This document shows positions 30,293 through 39,751 of a stretch of DNA of 50,071 bases, one piece after another. The stretch is from a virus, in IMG/VR virus record IMGVR_UViG_3300028920_000008, positions 1 through 50,071 of that record; one strand, written 5' to 3'. A model generated the notes under the pieces. That model worked only from the letters and a program-made list of their open reading frames with translations, had not been told where the DNA came from and made no database searches. Position 1 is the first letter of the stretch, and each line of letters begins with the position of its first letter. The position numbers and the translations under genes are program-made.

Positions 30293-31140
30293 ACGAGCAA
30301 AATATAAATGTTTTCATCCCAAAACAATACAATGTTTTGTTGCGCAGCCCGCTAAACGACACGGAAAGCGTTTTTAGAAACAGGCACGATGCGATGTTCG
30401 GGCGACTACGAGACATCAACTTTGACAGCGCATCGTTGCGTTACGAGTATGCGCTTTTCTGGCGTGTTACTGGTACATATCGGCGCTTTATGCGAGACAA
30501 CGGCTACACAGAAGAGCTTTTACTACACGATGAAAACGGCGACGTATTGCTTTTTTACAAGTGCCCGCTTTTAAATTTTTTACATCCAGAGGCCGAGCAG
30601 TATATTGTGCGATTTTTGTCAACGCACGCAATTGGCTTGCATTACAGGACAAATCCGTTTCCACAGCCTGTTGACGGCATTTTGATAGACGAGCCAGTAT
30701 ATCACGCAGGCTACAACGTGGCATCGGTAGAGAGAGCCGTAGAGGTTAGCAGCCCGCAACAATATCAAGATGCATCTAGTGCTATTTGGTCAAAAGTGGC
30801 ATCGCGCTGTGGATTTGATATTGTAGTCAATGGCTCAAGCTCATTTGATTATTGTACAAACTATGGCATACAAAGCGCGGTGAACGCATCTACTGCGTGC
30901 ATGATTGAGGTGGCATTAGAATACGGCAAAACCGATAAGCATTTTGAATCAATGATAGATACGATACCGCAAGACACGCTTAAATTTTTTGGCTTGATTG
31001 GTGGCAACGCAGCATGGGCGCGGTCTGTTGTTGATTACTACATCACTAACGTGCAAAATGTTTTCTGGATGCATAGGCTTGCATATAATTATAGGGACGC
31101 TAGGCCAATATACAGTTGGGGCCACAATCCGCTTCTTTAA
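30289..31140 (+). CDS. Possible glycosidase-like TIM-barrel protein
   Basis: 283 aa, ATG at 30289 coupled to paralog 4. The middle reads like the catalytic face of GH-like barrels: LHDENGDVLLFYKCPLLNF, then PEAEQYIVRFL, then VDGILIDEPVYHAGY with an Asp/Glu pair after a strand (DGxxxDEP). Further strands are CGFDIVVNGSSSF, MIEVALEYG and FFGLIGGNAAW. The resemblance to uncharacterised GHL-type families is only moderate. A sugar-acting enzyme expressed early, away from the tail genes, would be unusual; modifying a nucleotide, the host surface or a defence metabolite are alternatives. Confidence 0.35.
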   Translation: MNEQNINVFIPKQYNVLLRSPLNDTESVFRNRHDAMFGRLRDINFDSASLRYEYALFWRVTGTYRRFMRDNGYTEELLLHDENGDVLLFYKCPLLNFLHPEAEQYIVRFLSTHAIGLHYRTNPFPQPVDGILIDEPVYHAGYNVASVERAVEVSSPQQYQDASSAIWSKVASRCGFDIVVNGSSSFDYCTNYGIQSAVNASTACMIEVALEYGKTDKHFESMIDTIPQDTLKFFGLIGGNAAWARSVVDYYITNVQNVFWMHRLAYNYRDARPIYSWGHNPLL

Positions 31141-31167
31141 CACGATAGCACAAGGAGGATGTGCAAA

Positions 31168-31374
31168 ATGAACAATTCGTTGCTTTGGTATCTTGGTGCT
31201 TTCGCTGAAATCTTGATGTTTCTGATGTTCTTTTTTGCTATGGCTGTTATGTTTCTTGAGGTTATTGCTTCAATTGGCGCAGACAACACAAACAAGATAG
31301 CCAGCCCAACAAAGAATCTTTATATTCGCGGATACATATGCACGCTTATTGTTGCGATGTGGTTACTGCGATGA
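31168..31374 (+). CDS. Small membrane protein (two helices)
   Basis: 68 aa from the ATG at 31168, spaced 8 bases from AAGGAGG; the ATG at 31159 is too close to it. Hydrophobic LLWYLGAFAEILMFLMFFFA continues through AMAVMFLEVIAS, and a second segment GYICTLIVAMWLLR closes the protein. Inserted in the host membrane; role unknown. Confidence 0.5.
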   Translation: MNNSLLWYLGAFAEILMFLMFFFAMAVMFLEVIASIGADNTNKIASPTKNLYIRGYICTLIVAMWLLR

Positions 31375-31407
31375 TCGACAACGAAAAGAACGGAGGCAAA
31401 AAATACA

Positions 31408-31911
31408 ATGAAGATAAAGCATGATACAATTCCACAGCCATCATATCTATGCGGCCCAATGTCTGGGATAGAAGATTACAACTATCCAGTGTTTAACGAG
31501 GCAGAGGATAGTCTGAGGGGAGCTGGATTTAGTATATTAAATCCGACGCTTGGATTTTCTTCTCCCCCAGTTTTGGTCACAGATCAAAAAGAGCAGGAAT
31601 TTTTTGCGAGAAGCATAAGGCTGATGGTTAATAGGGCATCTTCTGTGATTGTGCTTCCAGGATATGACAAAAGCTATAACGCTGGAAATGAAATAGCGAT
31701 AGCAAGATCTATGGGGCTTCCAATATACAAGTATCCAACACTTGAGCCACTCGAAGGATTTGGATGTATCTTGCTTGACGCAAGGTTTCTTGCGATGAGG
31801 CCAGAACATAGCGCCAACGAAATCAAAAAGAAAAGTCTTGTTTATGAGTTTTGCATTGATGTACTTATAAGGACAAGGCAAGTACAGACGGAGTATGGTA
31901 GCGATGAATAA
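31408..31911 (+). CDS. DUF4406 / nucleoside 2-deoxyribosyltransferase-like protein
   Basis: 167 aa, ATG at 31408 behind GGAGGC. The N-terminal motif YLCGPMSGIEDYNYPVFNEA followed by EDSLRGAGFSILNP is the hallmark of DUF4406, a phage-associated relative of nucleoside 2-deoxyribosyltransferases. SSVIVLPGYDKSYNAGNEIA matches the second conserved block, with Glu in the NEIA position. Likely acts on nucleosides or nucleotides during infection. The exact substrate is unknown. Overlaps the region upstream of the next gene. Confidence 0.75.
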   Translation: MKIKHDTIPQPSYLCGPMSGIEDYNYPVFNEAEDSLRGAGFSILNPTLGFSSPPVLVTDQKEQEFFARSIRLMVNRASSVIVLPGYDKSYNAGNEIAIARSMGLPIYKYPTLEPLEGFGCILLDARFLAMRPEHSANEIKKKSLVYEFCIDVLIRTRQVQTEYGSDE

Positions 31912-31960
31912 AACGGTAGATGCATGTATTAATTTTGTAAATTACATCAGGAGGATTGAA

Positions 31961-32674
31961 ATGCAATCGACAAAAAAAGCAATCCATCGAAAAATAAATC
32001 AACCAAGCAGATACTCAAGTGCGTTAGATCTTGACACCGACATACAACATCTAATTGTAGCACTACAGAGATCTGTTGAAAAATGGAGATTGATATTAGA
32101 TGATTGCGGAAAAGACAGAGGAGCAGATGATTGTGCGTTGTGTCAGATATTTAACATCAGACAATCAGTATTTTCAAATGAAGAATGTGTTGGATGCCCT
32201 GTTTTTATCGCCACTGACAAAAAATTCTGTGAAAAAACTCCATACGCCGAATGGGTAGAACATCAAAGAATTACGCACAAATCTCCACTCCGTGAATTTA
32301 GAAAGATCGAGTGCGATGAATGTAGGAAAATCGCAGAGAGAGAAAAATCTTTCCTAAACGGGCTTTTAGAAATGTTTGTGCGAGGTATCGGGGTCGGAAG
32401 GGATACGCAGACAGCCAATAATAAGCAAAAACAAACGACAATAACAAAAATAACAGTATCTCCAGGTGATGTTGTTCTATGTGTTACTGGAAGGAGATAT
32501 GTGATAAGGTCTAAGGCGAGATTCAAAACATCAAACAAGGATCTAATTCCTGTTGTGTTTATTGGTGACAGCAGCAAAGAAAGTGCGACAGAGATACATC
32601 CCGATGCCATCTTGCGCAAGATTGGCATAGAATGTGAGGGGGCAGGCGTAAAGTTTGTCTATGTAGAAGAATGA
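31961..32674 (+). CDS. Unknown Cys-rich protein
   Basis: 237 aa from the ATG at 31961, behind AGGAGG. A Cys-rich block reads DDCALCQIFNIRQ, EECVGCPVFIA, KFCEKTPY, then ECDECRK: seven Cys in CxxC-like spacing, probably zinc-binding. The C-terminal half is beta-rich (VSPGDVVLCVTGRRYVIRSK, VVFIGDSSKESA) and barrel-like. Proteins of this layout occur in phages without known function. Ends in an ATGA overlap with the next gene. Confidence 0.5.
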   Translation: MQSTKKAIHRKINQPSRYSSALDLDTDIQHLIVALQRSVEKWRLILDDCGKDRGADDCALCQIFNIRQSVFSNEECVGCPVFIATDKKFCEKTPYAEWVEHQRITHKSPLREFRKIECDECRKIAEREKSFLNGLLEMFVRGIGVGRDTQTANNKQKQTTITKITVSPGDVVLCVTGRRYVIRSKARFKTSNKDLIPVVFIGDSSKESATEIHPDAILRKIGIECEGAGVKFVYVEE

Positions 32675-32994
32675 ACAAAGATCATGCGATAAGAATATAT
32701 TGCACGCTGATTGCGACCACTATAAAGTTTGCAAGAGCCGTGCCACAAGGTATGATACCAGAGGCAATCGAATTCATAACCGGAGAGGGAGATAATGCTC
32801 CGCTTCTTCCAGTTGGCCTCCAGCCGTATAGGGAAAATCTTGAGTTATTGCGAAACATATTAAAGCTATCTGAATATATGGAAAAGATAGAGATTGAAGA
32901 TCAGGCTTTATTTAAAAACATTATAGCCGAGATTGGGCAGATGTCAGAAGATGAATTCATAGAATACTATAAAAAAAGAAAGCAGGCCAAATAG
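32671..32994 (+). CDS. Unknown helical protein
   Basis: 107 aa, ATG at 32671 coupled to the previous stop. Helical throughout (RIYCTLIATTIKFARAVPQG, FITGEGDNA loop, LELLRNILKLSEYMEKIEIE), basic end KKRKQAK. The last 16 bases form the 5' arm of a hairpin. Function unknown. Confidence 0.5.
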   Translation: MNKDHAIRIYCTLIATTIKFARAVPQGMIPEAIEFITGEGDNAPLLPVGLQPYRENLELLRNILKLSEYMEKIEIEDQALFKNIIAEIGQMSEDEFIEYYKKRKQAK

Positions 32995-33040
32995 ACGCTT
33001 GGCGACTATCGTCCTGCTTTCGTGTGCCGAGCAAGCACGG
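32979..33040 (+). terminator. Hairpin spacer before the methyltransferase
   Basis: AAAGCAGG (32979-32986) pairs with CCTGCTTT (33013-33020); inside, GCCAA pairs with TTGGC around the stop codon. CGTG (33021-33024) follows the T run, and can pair with CACG at 33036. Weakly resembles the shared spacer elements (CTTGG, 18 nt, CGTG). Confidence 0.4.
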
Positions 33041-33084
33041 TGTAAATTTAGCAAAAACAAAAACGATTGTCAAGGAGAATTTTA

Positions 33085-33837
33085 TTGCCGTTTAGAAAAA
33101 TTGATTCAGATTTCTCTGAAGAAATCTTTTATCGCGAAAAAAACTGCATTATTATACGGGGAGACTGCAAAGAGGTTGTAAAGAAACTATCCGGTATAGT
33201 TAAAATTGATTTGATATTAACAGACCCGCCATACGAGTTTCAACCAAAGGGCGGCGGTGTATTTAAGGATGACTCAAACATGCAAGAAACGCTTGATGCT
33301 GGAACGCATGAGTTTGATTTCGAGTCCCATATCCCGCCAATAATAGAGTCGATGCGCAAAACAACTGGAATGGTGAATGCGTATTTCTTTTGCAATAAAG
33401 CGTTGGTGTATAAGTATATATCGCTGGCAGAAAAACTTGGGTTGACATATGATTTGTTGATACTAAGAAAGAAAAGATTCAGACCGGCGCACAACGTACA
33501 CTACGCACCGGATCTTGAGTATGTGATATTTATGAAATCGCCTGGCGCTAAATTTAACGGAGACATAAAAGGATGGGATGGTCTGTATTCAAAGGTGTAC
33601 GACCAAGAGGTTGAGATAAAAAATCAAATGCACCCAAATCAAAAGCCTCTTGGGATTTTAAAAAAATATATATCTATTAGCACAGAACCTGGCGATGTTG
33701 TCATTGATCCATTTTGTGGTTCTGGTCAGACTATGCTCGCCGCCAGAGAGCTTGATAGATTTTCTATTGGAGTAGAGAAGAATTCCATGTTTGCAGATGT
33801 CGCAAGAACAGTCCTTTCACAGATGTCGCTGTTTTAA
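33085..33837 (+). CDS. DNA methyltransferase (N4-cytosine/N6-adenine, beta-type order)
   Basis: 250 aa from a TTG at 33085, with AAGGAG 8-13 bases upstream. Catalytic motif IV TDPPY (about residues 46-50 in LILTDPPYEF) comes before the SAM-binding motif I DPFCGSGQT (about 214-222), which is the beta-class order. The target-recognition region would be the part between, including KKRFRPAHNVHYAPD. No restriction enzyme gene is adjacent, so this is an orphan enzyme, probably shielding phage DNA from host restriction or marking it. Sequence specificity is not deducible. Confidence 0.9.
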   Translation: MPFRKIDSDFSEEIFYREKNCIIIRGDCKEVVKKLSGIVKIDLILTDPPYEFQPKGGGVFKDDSNMQETLDAGTHEFDFESHIPPIIESMRKTTGMVNAYFFCNKALVYKYISLAEKLGLTYDLLILRKKRFRPAHNVHYAPDLEYVIFMKSPGAKFNGDIKGWDGLYSKVYDQEVEIKNQMHPNQKPLGILKKYISISTEPGDVVIDPFCGSGQTMLAARELDRFSIGVEKNSMFADVARTVLSQMSLF

Positions 33838-33864
33838 CATTGACCACAACAGATAGGAGATACA

Positions 33865-34302
33865 ATGCCGGTGCTTGAAGCGCAATATCTTGTAGATCAG
33901 TTTCATCGTTCAATGAATCATCCTGTTGGCGACTACACAGAGCCAAGAATGATAGACAGAAAAAGAATGGAGCAAAGAGCGAAGTGGATATGCGAGGAAG
34001 CAATAGAGGCCGTGTCTGCATCAAATCTTGTAGATCAAGCAGATGCCATGATAGACGCAATATATTTCTGTCTTGGAACGCTGGTAGAGATGGGAGTTGA
34101 CGCATCCCCAATAATGGAGATAGTACATATGCACAACATGAAAAAAGTTGCAGCAGGAAAGGATGCGAATTCCAAACAGAACAAGCCAGAAGATTGGGAG
34201 GGGCCAGAAAATGACATCTGGAAATATATATCATCTGTAAGAAAAGCAAAAAACAGAGTGGAAACAGCGTATAGGCCAAGCGAGGAAAAACTAAAATCGT
34301 AA
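33865..34302 (+). CDS. PRA-PH/MazG-like nucleotide pyrophosphohydrolase
   Basis: 145 aa, ATG at 33865 behind ATAGGAGAT. All-alpha; the metal-binding motif is split as WICEEAIEAVSA and QADAMIDAIYF, the EExxE...ExxD/DxxxD arrangement of the MazG/PRA-PH superfamily, and VHMHNMKKVAAG is the typical C-terminal helix. Such enzymes hydrolyse NTPs, dNTPs or signalling nucleotides and are common in phages. Substrate unknown. Confidence 0.75.
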   Translation: MPVLEAQYLVDQFHRSMNHPVGDYTEPRMIDRKRMEQRAKWICEEAIEAVSASNLVDQADAMIDAIYFCLGTLVEMGVDASPIMEIVHMHNMKKVAAGKDANSKQNKPEDWEGPENDIWKYISSVRKAKNRVETAYRPSEEKLKS

Positions 34303-34336
34303 CTCGTTTAGTTTCAACAGCTTGCTCAAAATTCAA

Positions 34337-34414
34337 ATATAAGCGCGTAAAATATTAGTGCCCTACCAACGAATCAAGGTGGTCTATTATGCGTGCTTAT
34401 ATTCGCTTATAAAG
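34337..34414. promoter_or_regulatory. Operator-like boxes before the resolvase gene
   Basis: ATATAAGCGCG (34337-34347) is identical to 18099-18109. Two 10-bp tandem boxes GCTTATATTC and GCTTATAAAG (34395-34414) match 18177-18196 and 9866-9885. They fill the 127-bp gap before the RuvC-like gene, whose ribosome binding site GAGGAGG follows at once. The boxes may act as an operator or an activator site. Confidence 0.55.
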
Positions 34415-34429
34415 AGGAGGATTTGGGCC

Positions 34430-35074
34430 GTGAAAACGATCGGAATTGACATTGGCAGAGCAAACACGGGATTGGTAATTTTTGACAATGATGAAAAGTC
34501 CATCGTTGCAAATGCCACAATTCAATTACCAATAGCGAAGGTTCGCAAGGTTTCTCCGTTTAATGCGACTTCGCACAGGCTTTATTTTCTACAGCAGAAT
34601 CTGAAAACTTTTATACTTGGCCCTGGTGGATTCAAGAAGGGCGATAAGGCTCTCGCGGTTATTGAGGACTATGCCTATGGCGATCAAAGGATGACGCTTG
34701 AGCAATTCAGAAAAATGGACAAAATGTCACTGGAGGTGGGTGAAGCCCACGGGATTGTGTATGCAGCACTAGCAGAGATTGGAATACCGATGATTAAGGT
34801 GGCCCCATCTCAAATGAAATATTTTATTGCCGGCGATGGCCAATGTGAAAAAACACAGATAATCAAAACAATGCACAAAACATATAGGGTTCCGCTTGAC
34901 GATGACCATCAATATGATGCACTTGCCCTGTGTCACATGGGGAGATATTATATCATATTTTGCTCAAGCCCAGGAGTAATAAAAGAGGGCACGTACGAAT
35001 ACAACACAATGATCAACATCGCATTTGACATGAGACACGCGGCGGTATCTAAAATATTCGGGCTAAAGCTGTAG
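34430..35074 (+). CDS. RuvC-like Holliday-junction resolvase
   Basis: 214 aa from a GTG at 34430, behind GAGGAGG. RNase H-fold nuclease. Catalytic acids are visible as IGIDIGRANTGL (Asp7), AVIEDYAYG (Glu79) and DDDHQYDALALC (Asp159/Asp163). APSQMKYFIAGDGQCEKTQI matches the DNA-binding loop and K-rich helix of RuvC. It would resolve branched DNA before packaging, which fits its separate regulation. Last gene of the early unit; it runs 12 bp into the 3' end of the convergent late operon, with no terminator between. Confidence 0.85.
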   Translation: MKTIGIDIGRANTGLVIFDNDEKSIVANATIQLPIAKVRKVSPFNATSHRLYFLQQNLKTFILGPGGFKKGDKALAVIEDYAYGDQRMTLEQFRKMDKMSLEVGEAHGIVYAALAEIGIPMIKVAPSQMKYFIAGDGQCEKTQIIKTMHKTYRVPLDDDHQYDALALCHMGRYYIIFCSSPGVIKEGTYEYNTMINIAFDMRHAAVSKIFGLKL

Positions 35075-38000
35075 AAAGTTTCCCAGGACAGTCTTTAGTC
35101 CATCCGACAAGGAAAGCAGGCTTTTTGGATTTGTCACATAAAACATGTTGCCATCAAGTCCTTCAAACTCAGATGTTACTTTTACGATTGCGCCTGGACG
35201 CAAGCGAGGATCGAACGGTACTGTTTTTGAAAATCTAATTCTTTCTTTACCCCAGAAGTCGTGTAGCATCATGGCTGTTCTGTTTGCGATTGCATCCACT
35301 TGTATTAGATCGTTATCAACTAGAAGTGTTTTTGCATCTGCGTGGAGATATCCGTCGTTTCTTCTTTCCGCCTTAATGTCGAGTTGTTTATTTACAGGGT
35401 ATCCAGTTACCTGCATTTCAAGAAATCTCTTGTATTTGACCCCAAAATTGCTATAAATAACATCTACACCAAAGGCAGATATATCTGCTCTGTCAATTTT
35501 ACAGGCATGGTATTCCTTGACATTAAAACTCATTGACGAGTCATACCCATCTTTTCCAGAGACTCCGTGGGCTGCGAACATCGGATTCCCAGCGAGATCG
35601 CTTGGCGTTAGTAAGACATAGATTATCTTGCTTGGAAAAACAGACCCAAGATGGTTCTTTGGCCCAAGCGGATCATACGAATCATCTTCTATTAAAACTC
35701 CATTTGCGTCTACATAAAATCTTTTTTCTTCTGATTCGTATGCTATATATTGCGCTTGGCTTTCTCCGAAGGCATTGTTCATATGCTTTAAGTAAAAGTG
35801 ATCTGATGTTTTGACGTCACTTGCCGATGTTGGTGCAGTCCCTACGCAATTTCCAGACATATCTGGATAATCTGCGCTTGTCGCCAATCTCCACTCTTTG
35901 TAGCAGCTTGGATGTAGCATAACATGATATGAATCATCAGCAAATCCAACAGAAGCATTTACTCTGTAAAACAAAGGAACATCATGGGTTGATAGATAAT
36001 TTGCGGTGCCGGATGCTATTTTGTCAGAAGAAAGACCTTTGCCAGTCCTTACAATGTATCCTGTCGTTCCGGTGACAAAAGGATCTTTGAATTCAAAATC
36101 AAACTTTGATGAGTTTTCGCTATTCGCGTCTCGCAAATCCCATGTCTTTGTTTTTTCGTTCCAGTCGTACATAGAAGATGCTTCAGCTTTTTGCTGGTGC
36201 ATATTTTCTGATTCTATTCCAAGCAGTATGCCAGGATATAGGTCAAACCTTTTGTTTATTCTTGCAGGCGCATCTGTTGGTGACAGCTTTGTGCCTTTTA
36301 CAATTGTTCTTAGATATGTTGTGTGATCTCCAAATTCTGATTGTTCTTCTACTATATCATCTATGTCCGTAAGAGTTAGAAGGTCTGTCTTGCTGTCAAA
36401 CCAAGAAACAATTACAACATTATCAATTGAATCAAGTATTGCGCTTCCAGATATGTCAAAGTCAACGTAAAACCTTCCACCAGAATATGTTATTTGATAA
36501 TCATCAGACGCGCCCCTGTCATATTCTACTGTTAGATCTGAGTTTCTTACCCTTATCGATGTATCATCGCCTGCGTCAATGCTGCTAAATCCGGATGAAA
36601 TATTTGGATTTAGCGAGTCTACGATGTCCACGCTTTTAAGCTCCTGCTTTGTGCGTTTCATCTGCACAACACCAATCGCAACAGATGGTGATGTGTCTAT
36701 CGCGCCCATAACCCAACTGGAAGAAGAAATAGCTGTTATACTAGATCCGTTTGTGATTCCACTCTGATATGTAATAAACCTATTGTTCGAATTTGATACT
36801 ATTTTTGCGAGTATCCTGTATTGCAAATAGGTTCCTGTCGATGCACACCTTATTATAAGGCCATAGTTTTTATCTGCATATACTTTGTGCGATGCTGACG
36901 ACAGATCAAACGACATCCAATAATAATCAGAGTCGTACGTGCTTCCACTTATAAGCTTTGTTGCCCGCGCAACAGATATATACATTGTATCAGAAATAAG
37001 CGTTTGTATATCAGCAGATGTTGGTGGAGAAACAGGCTTATTGCCATCGGTACTCATATAGTCAACTTCGCCTGTTGTTTCATCTGCTATATAAATGTCA
37101 ACATCTATTGGAATGTCAGACCCGCCTGGCACCGTTCCGCTTTTTAATATCTTGACTGGTATCCTGAAACTTTCAAGATAGCCATCAAATTTAGGAGTAA
37201 ACTGGAAAGACGTAAGACAGTCATTACTGCTAACATAGTCATAAGATAGCCTTAAGCCATAAATTCCACCGTCTGTTTTTTCTCCGAGATCTTCTGATAC
37301 TTCAGAATAATCGTTTATTACGTGCCTGACTGGTATCTCTTGTGTTTCTATAAATTTCAGCCTTTCAATCATGCCGGCTTCATTTATAAAATAGTTTCTG
37401 TCGCTGGCAGATGCAAGCTTTCCAAGCCCATTGTCGTCGAGTCTGGATTCTGCATCTGCTTGATAGAACATAACAGATCTGTAAAAATCATAACTTGCTG
37501 TCACTTCAAGTGGATCAAGAGATGCATATGCTTGCCTGAGTATAAGCTCTCCTGTTTTTAGATTTAACGCCCATCCCATAGTAACATAATGTTCTCCATC
37601 AACATATTCTCCCAAATATTTAGCAACATCATAACTGATTGGGTTTCCACCTATCATTATGTTTGGCTCTGGATTTGAAAGAAAGTCGTTTCTTTCTTCA
37701 TGCTGATAGTGGCAAATATTGAATCCGCCCAACTGGAAAACACAATTGTATTTTTCCTTTATGCCATCTGCTGCTTCGCTTTCATTTGTATAGTTGTATA
37801 CGCCGCCATCATAATAATTTCCGGCTGCATATATTCCATTAAGTATAAATTGCATAGAATAAAACCATTCTGACAACATAGCAGATCCATACGATGCTAT
37901 AGAAAAATCACCAGAATATGACCTTTCTAGCAATCCTAAATACCTTGATTGCAAGACACCAGATGACCACGTAGACCAGTGGACAAACATAAGAGAGTCA

Positions 38001-39751
38001 AGAAATACAGCTATCGCCTCAACTCTGACGGTAGACGCTGTAGATCCGCGTTGCGTCATTGATGAAAAGTCTTTGTTGCATACCCAAAACTCAGACCCAG
38101 TTGTTGTTGGATTATTTGTGTTGTTTCTATTTCTTTCTTTTATGAATAATATTTTTTGAACACCAGAATCATCAAATAGCAATAGGCTTCTTATTACGCC
38201 AGCCCAATATGAAGATGCATCTATAACATCATAATAATCATAAGTATATCCTGTTGTCACCCCGTTGTATATTGATGCCCAAAACCCGAGACTATATACA
38301 TGTGATGCTGTATAAGTATTTTTCTCGTATTTTGTTTCGTTTATTGTTACATTTGGGCCAACAAGAGCAGCCCATCCACTTCCGTCTTTCGGCAATTTAT
38401 ACAATAATGATTCTCCAACCCATGCGGCACTTCCAAGCGGAGATGGCTCTGTAAATATCTGATTGCAAACAGTAGATACTGAGATATAAAGATTTTCTCC
38501 ATCGACGGCCATTCCATAGCAGGCACGTACTGTGCGTTGAAACGTGTTGTTATTATTTATATGGGTGAAATTTGCAGAATAAAATGCACCAGTAAAATTT
38601 AGATCATATCCAGCAGATGGATCATAGACAACAGCCTGTGGGACTGCGTATATTCTGCCTACATACTCATCACCCTCTCCAGATGTAAGCATTTTCCTTA
38701 TTTCTATATACCCACCCTCAAATGTATTTGGTGCATATATCTTTTTTGAGTAGTATATGTAATTTCCGTCGGTACAAAAAGAATGTGTCTTTACGCCATC
38801 TATAAGTTTCTTTGGAATGGCAGGTTCAAGATATGTTTCTCCTACTATTTCAGACGAAACCGTTACAATCTCAGGATCTTCAGACTTTACTATTTGAATC
38901 AGCATGTCCCCGTCTTGCCTACATATATATTTATCAATTATTTCATGGATCTGACCGCCTTCAACAAGCGGGACTTGATAGATTGTCTTTGCAACCCATC
39001 CGGATTCACCGGCAAGAAGATTTACAGACCACTTTCTTACATTAAAAGACGCAAGAAGGATCCAATTTTTTTCTTCCCAATCAGGGCCGAGAAATCTTAT
39101 TTCAACGGTGACACGAACACCGGCCCTTTTTGGTATTGCGGCAGACCCAGATATTGTTCCGGTTGGGCTTGTCTTTGTTTGAATATATCTGGGAAGGGTG
39201 AGAGTCTTTTGCTTGCCCCAACTTCCGTCCATGTTGTTTATAGATATAGAAACAAATGGCAACCTAATAGAGCCAAGCATATCTCCGCAGTTATTTTCTA
39301 TCCTTATGTCGTTTCCTATATAATCAGAAATATCCGACCATGCTTCTGCATTTATCCAGACGTAAGATGGGTGTGTTGTGTCTGTCGGGTCTGATTCTTT
39401 GTATTCTGTAAATCTAAACTTTTTGCCCCAAACAGAATATTTCAAAGCTATGTTTGTTGATCCGCCATGCTTGATTGTTTTTGCAACAACCCAATTACCA
39501 TCTATGTCCTCATACTCTGCCTTTATTACATCGTACCCACTAGAAATTACAAGCGAAAAAGACTTTAGCCAAATCTCCGTAGTTATTGAATATTCACCGC
39601 TTGAAGATGAATAATCTGTCGGGGTTCCCGATTCGTACGTAGATGGAGATGCCTCGCTGTACATCTTTACGCGCACTTCGTACTTTTTTGTAAAGCGTTC
39701 TATTTCAGATATTTCTGTACTTGTCAGATTTGAAGGCAGTAATGTTCCCAT
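35063..39751 (-). CDS. Very large tail protein (1,562 aa), tail-tip/central-fibre type
   Basis: ATG at 39751 overlapping the previous stop (GTTTGATGG); a TTG one codon earlier is possible. Beta-rich and Ser/Tyr/Asp-rich, with no long helices. The N-terminal about 300 residues (ISDYIGNDIRIENN, VRVTVEIRFLGPDW) and the last about 150 (DPRLRPGAIVKVTSEFEGLD) resemble tail-hub proteins in which baseplate strands flank a large insertion. The middle holds lectin- or carbohydrate-type beta modules. Last gene of the late unit, so it probably forms the tail tip and may bind the host receptor. Function assigned by position and composition, not by a named domain. Confidence 0.55.
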   Translation of the reverse strand: MGTLLPSNLTSTEISEIERFTKKYEVRVKMYSEASPSTYESGTPTDYSSSSGEYSITTEIWLKSFSLVISSGYDVIKAEYEDIDGNWVVAKTIKHGGSTNIALKYSVWGKKFRFTEYKESDPTDTTHPSYVWINAEAWSDISDYIGNDIRIENNCGDMLGSIRLPFVSISINNMDGSWGKQKTLTLPRYIQTKTSPTGTISGSAAIPKRAGVRVTVEIRFLGPDWEEKNWILLASFNVRKWSVNLLAGESGWVAKTIYQVPLVEGGQIHEIIDKYICRQDGDMLIQIVKSEDPEIVTVSSEIVGETYLEPAIPKKLIDGVKTHSFCTDGNYIYYSKKIYAPNTFEGGYIEIRKMLTSGEGDEYVGRIYAVPQAVVYDPSAGYDLNFTGAFYSANFTHINNNNTFQRTVRACYGMAVDGENLYISVSTVCNQIFTEPSPLGSAAWVGESLLYKLPKDGSGWAALVGPNVTINETKYEKNTYTASHVYSLGFWASIYNGVTTGYTYDYYDVIDASSYWAGVIRSLLLFDDSGVQKILFIKERNRNNTNNPTTTGSEFWVCNKDFSSMTQRGSTASTVRVEAIAVFLDSLMFVHWSTWSSGVLQSRYLGLLERSYSGDFSIASYGSAMLSEWFYSMQFILNGIYAAGNYYDGGVYNYTNESEAADGIKEKYNCVFQLGGFNICHYQHEERNDFLSNPEPNIMIGGNPISYDVAKYLGEYVDGEHYVTMGWALNLKTGELILRQAYASLDPLEVTASYDFYRSVMFYQADAESRLDDNGLGKLASASDRNYFINEAGMIERLKFIETQEIPVRHVINDYSEVSEDLGEKTDGGIYGLRLSYDYVSSNDCLTSFQFTPKFDGYLESFRIPVKILKSGTVPGGSDIPIDVDIYIADETTGEVDYMSTDGNKPVSPPTSADIQTLISDTMYISVARATKLISGSTYDSDYYWMSFDLSSASHKVYADKNYGLIIRCASTGTYLQYRILAKIVSNSNNRFITYQSGITNGSSITAISSSSWVMGAIDTSPSVAIGVVQMKRTKQELKSVDIVDSLNPNISSGFSSIDAGDDTSIRVRNSDLTVEYDRGASDDYQITYSGGRFYVDFDISGSAILDSIDNVVIVSWFDSKTDLLTLTDIDDIVEEQSEFGDHTTYLRTIVKGTKLSPTDAPARINKRFDLYPGILLGIESENMHQQKAEASSMYDWNEKTKTWDLRDANSENSSKFDFEFKDPFVTGTTGYIVRTGKGLSSDKIASGTANYLSTHDVPLFYRVNASVGFADDSYHVMLHPSCYKEWRLATSADYPDMSGNCVGTAPTSASDVKTSDHFYLKHMNNAFGESQAQYIAYESEEKRFYVDANGVLIEDDSYDPLGPKNHLGSVFPSKIIYVLLTPSDLAGNPMFAAHGVSGKDGYDSSMSFNVKEYHACKIDRADISAFGVDVIYSNFGVKYKRFLEMQVTGYPVNKQLDIKAERRNDGYLHADAKTLLVDNDLIQVDAIANRTAMMLHDFWGKERIRFSKTVPFDPRLRPGAIVKVTSEFEGLDGNMFYVTNPKSLLSLSDGLKTVLGNFLQL

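Noticed and set aside
38783-39394. 203-aa plus-strand frame antisense to the giant tail gene
   Set aside because: It lies opposite a continuous 1,562-codon gene, with no start signal and low-complexity aromatic translation.
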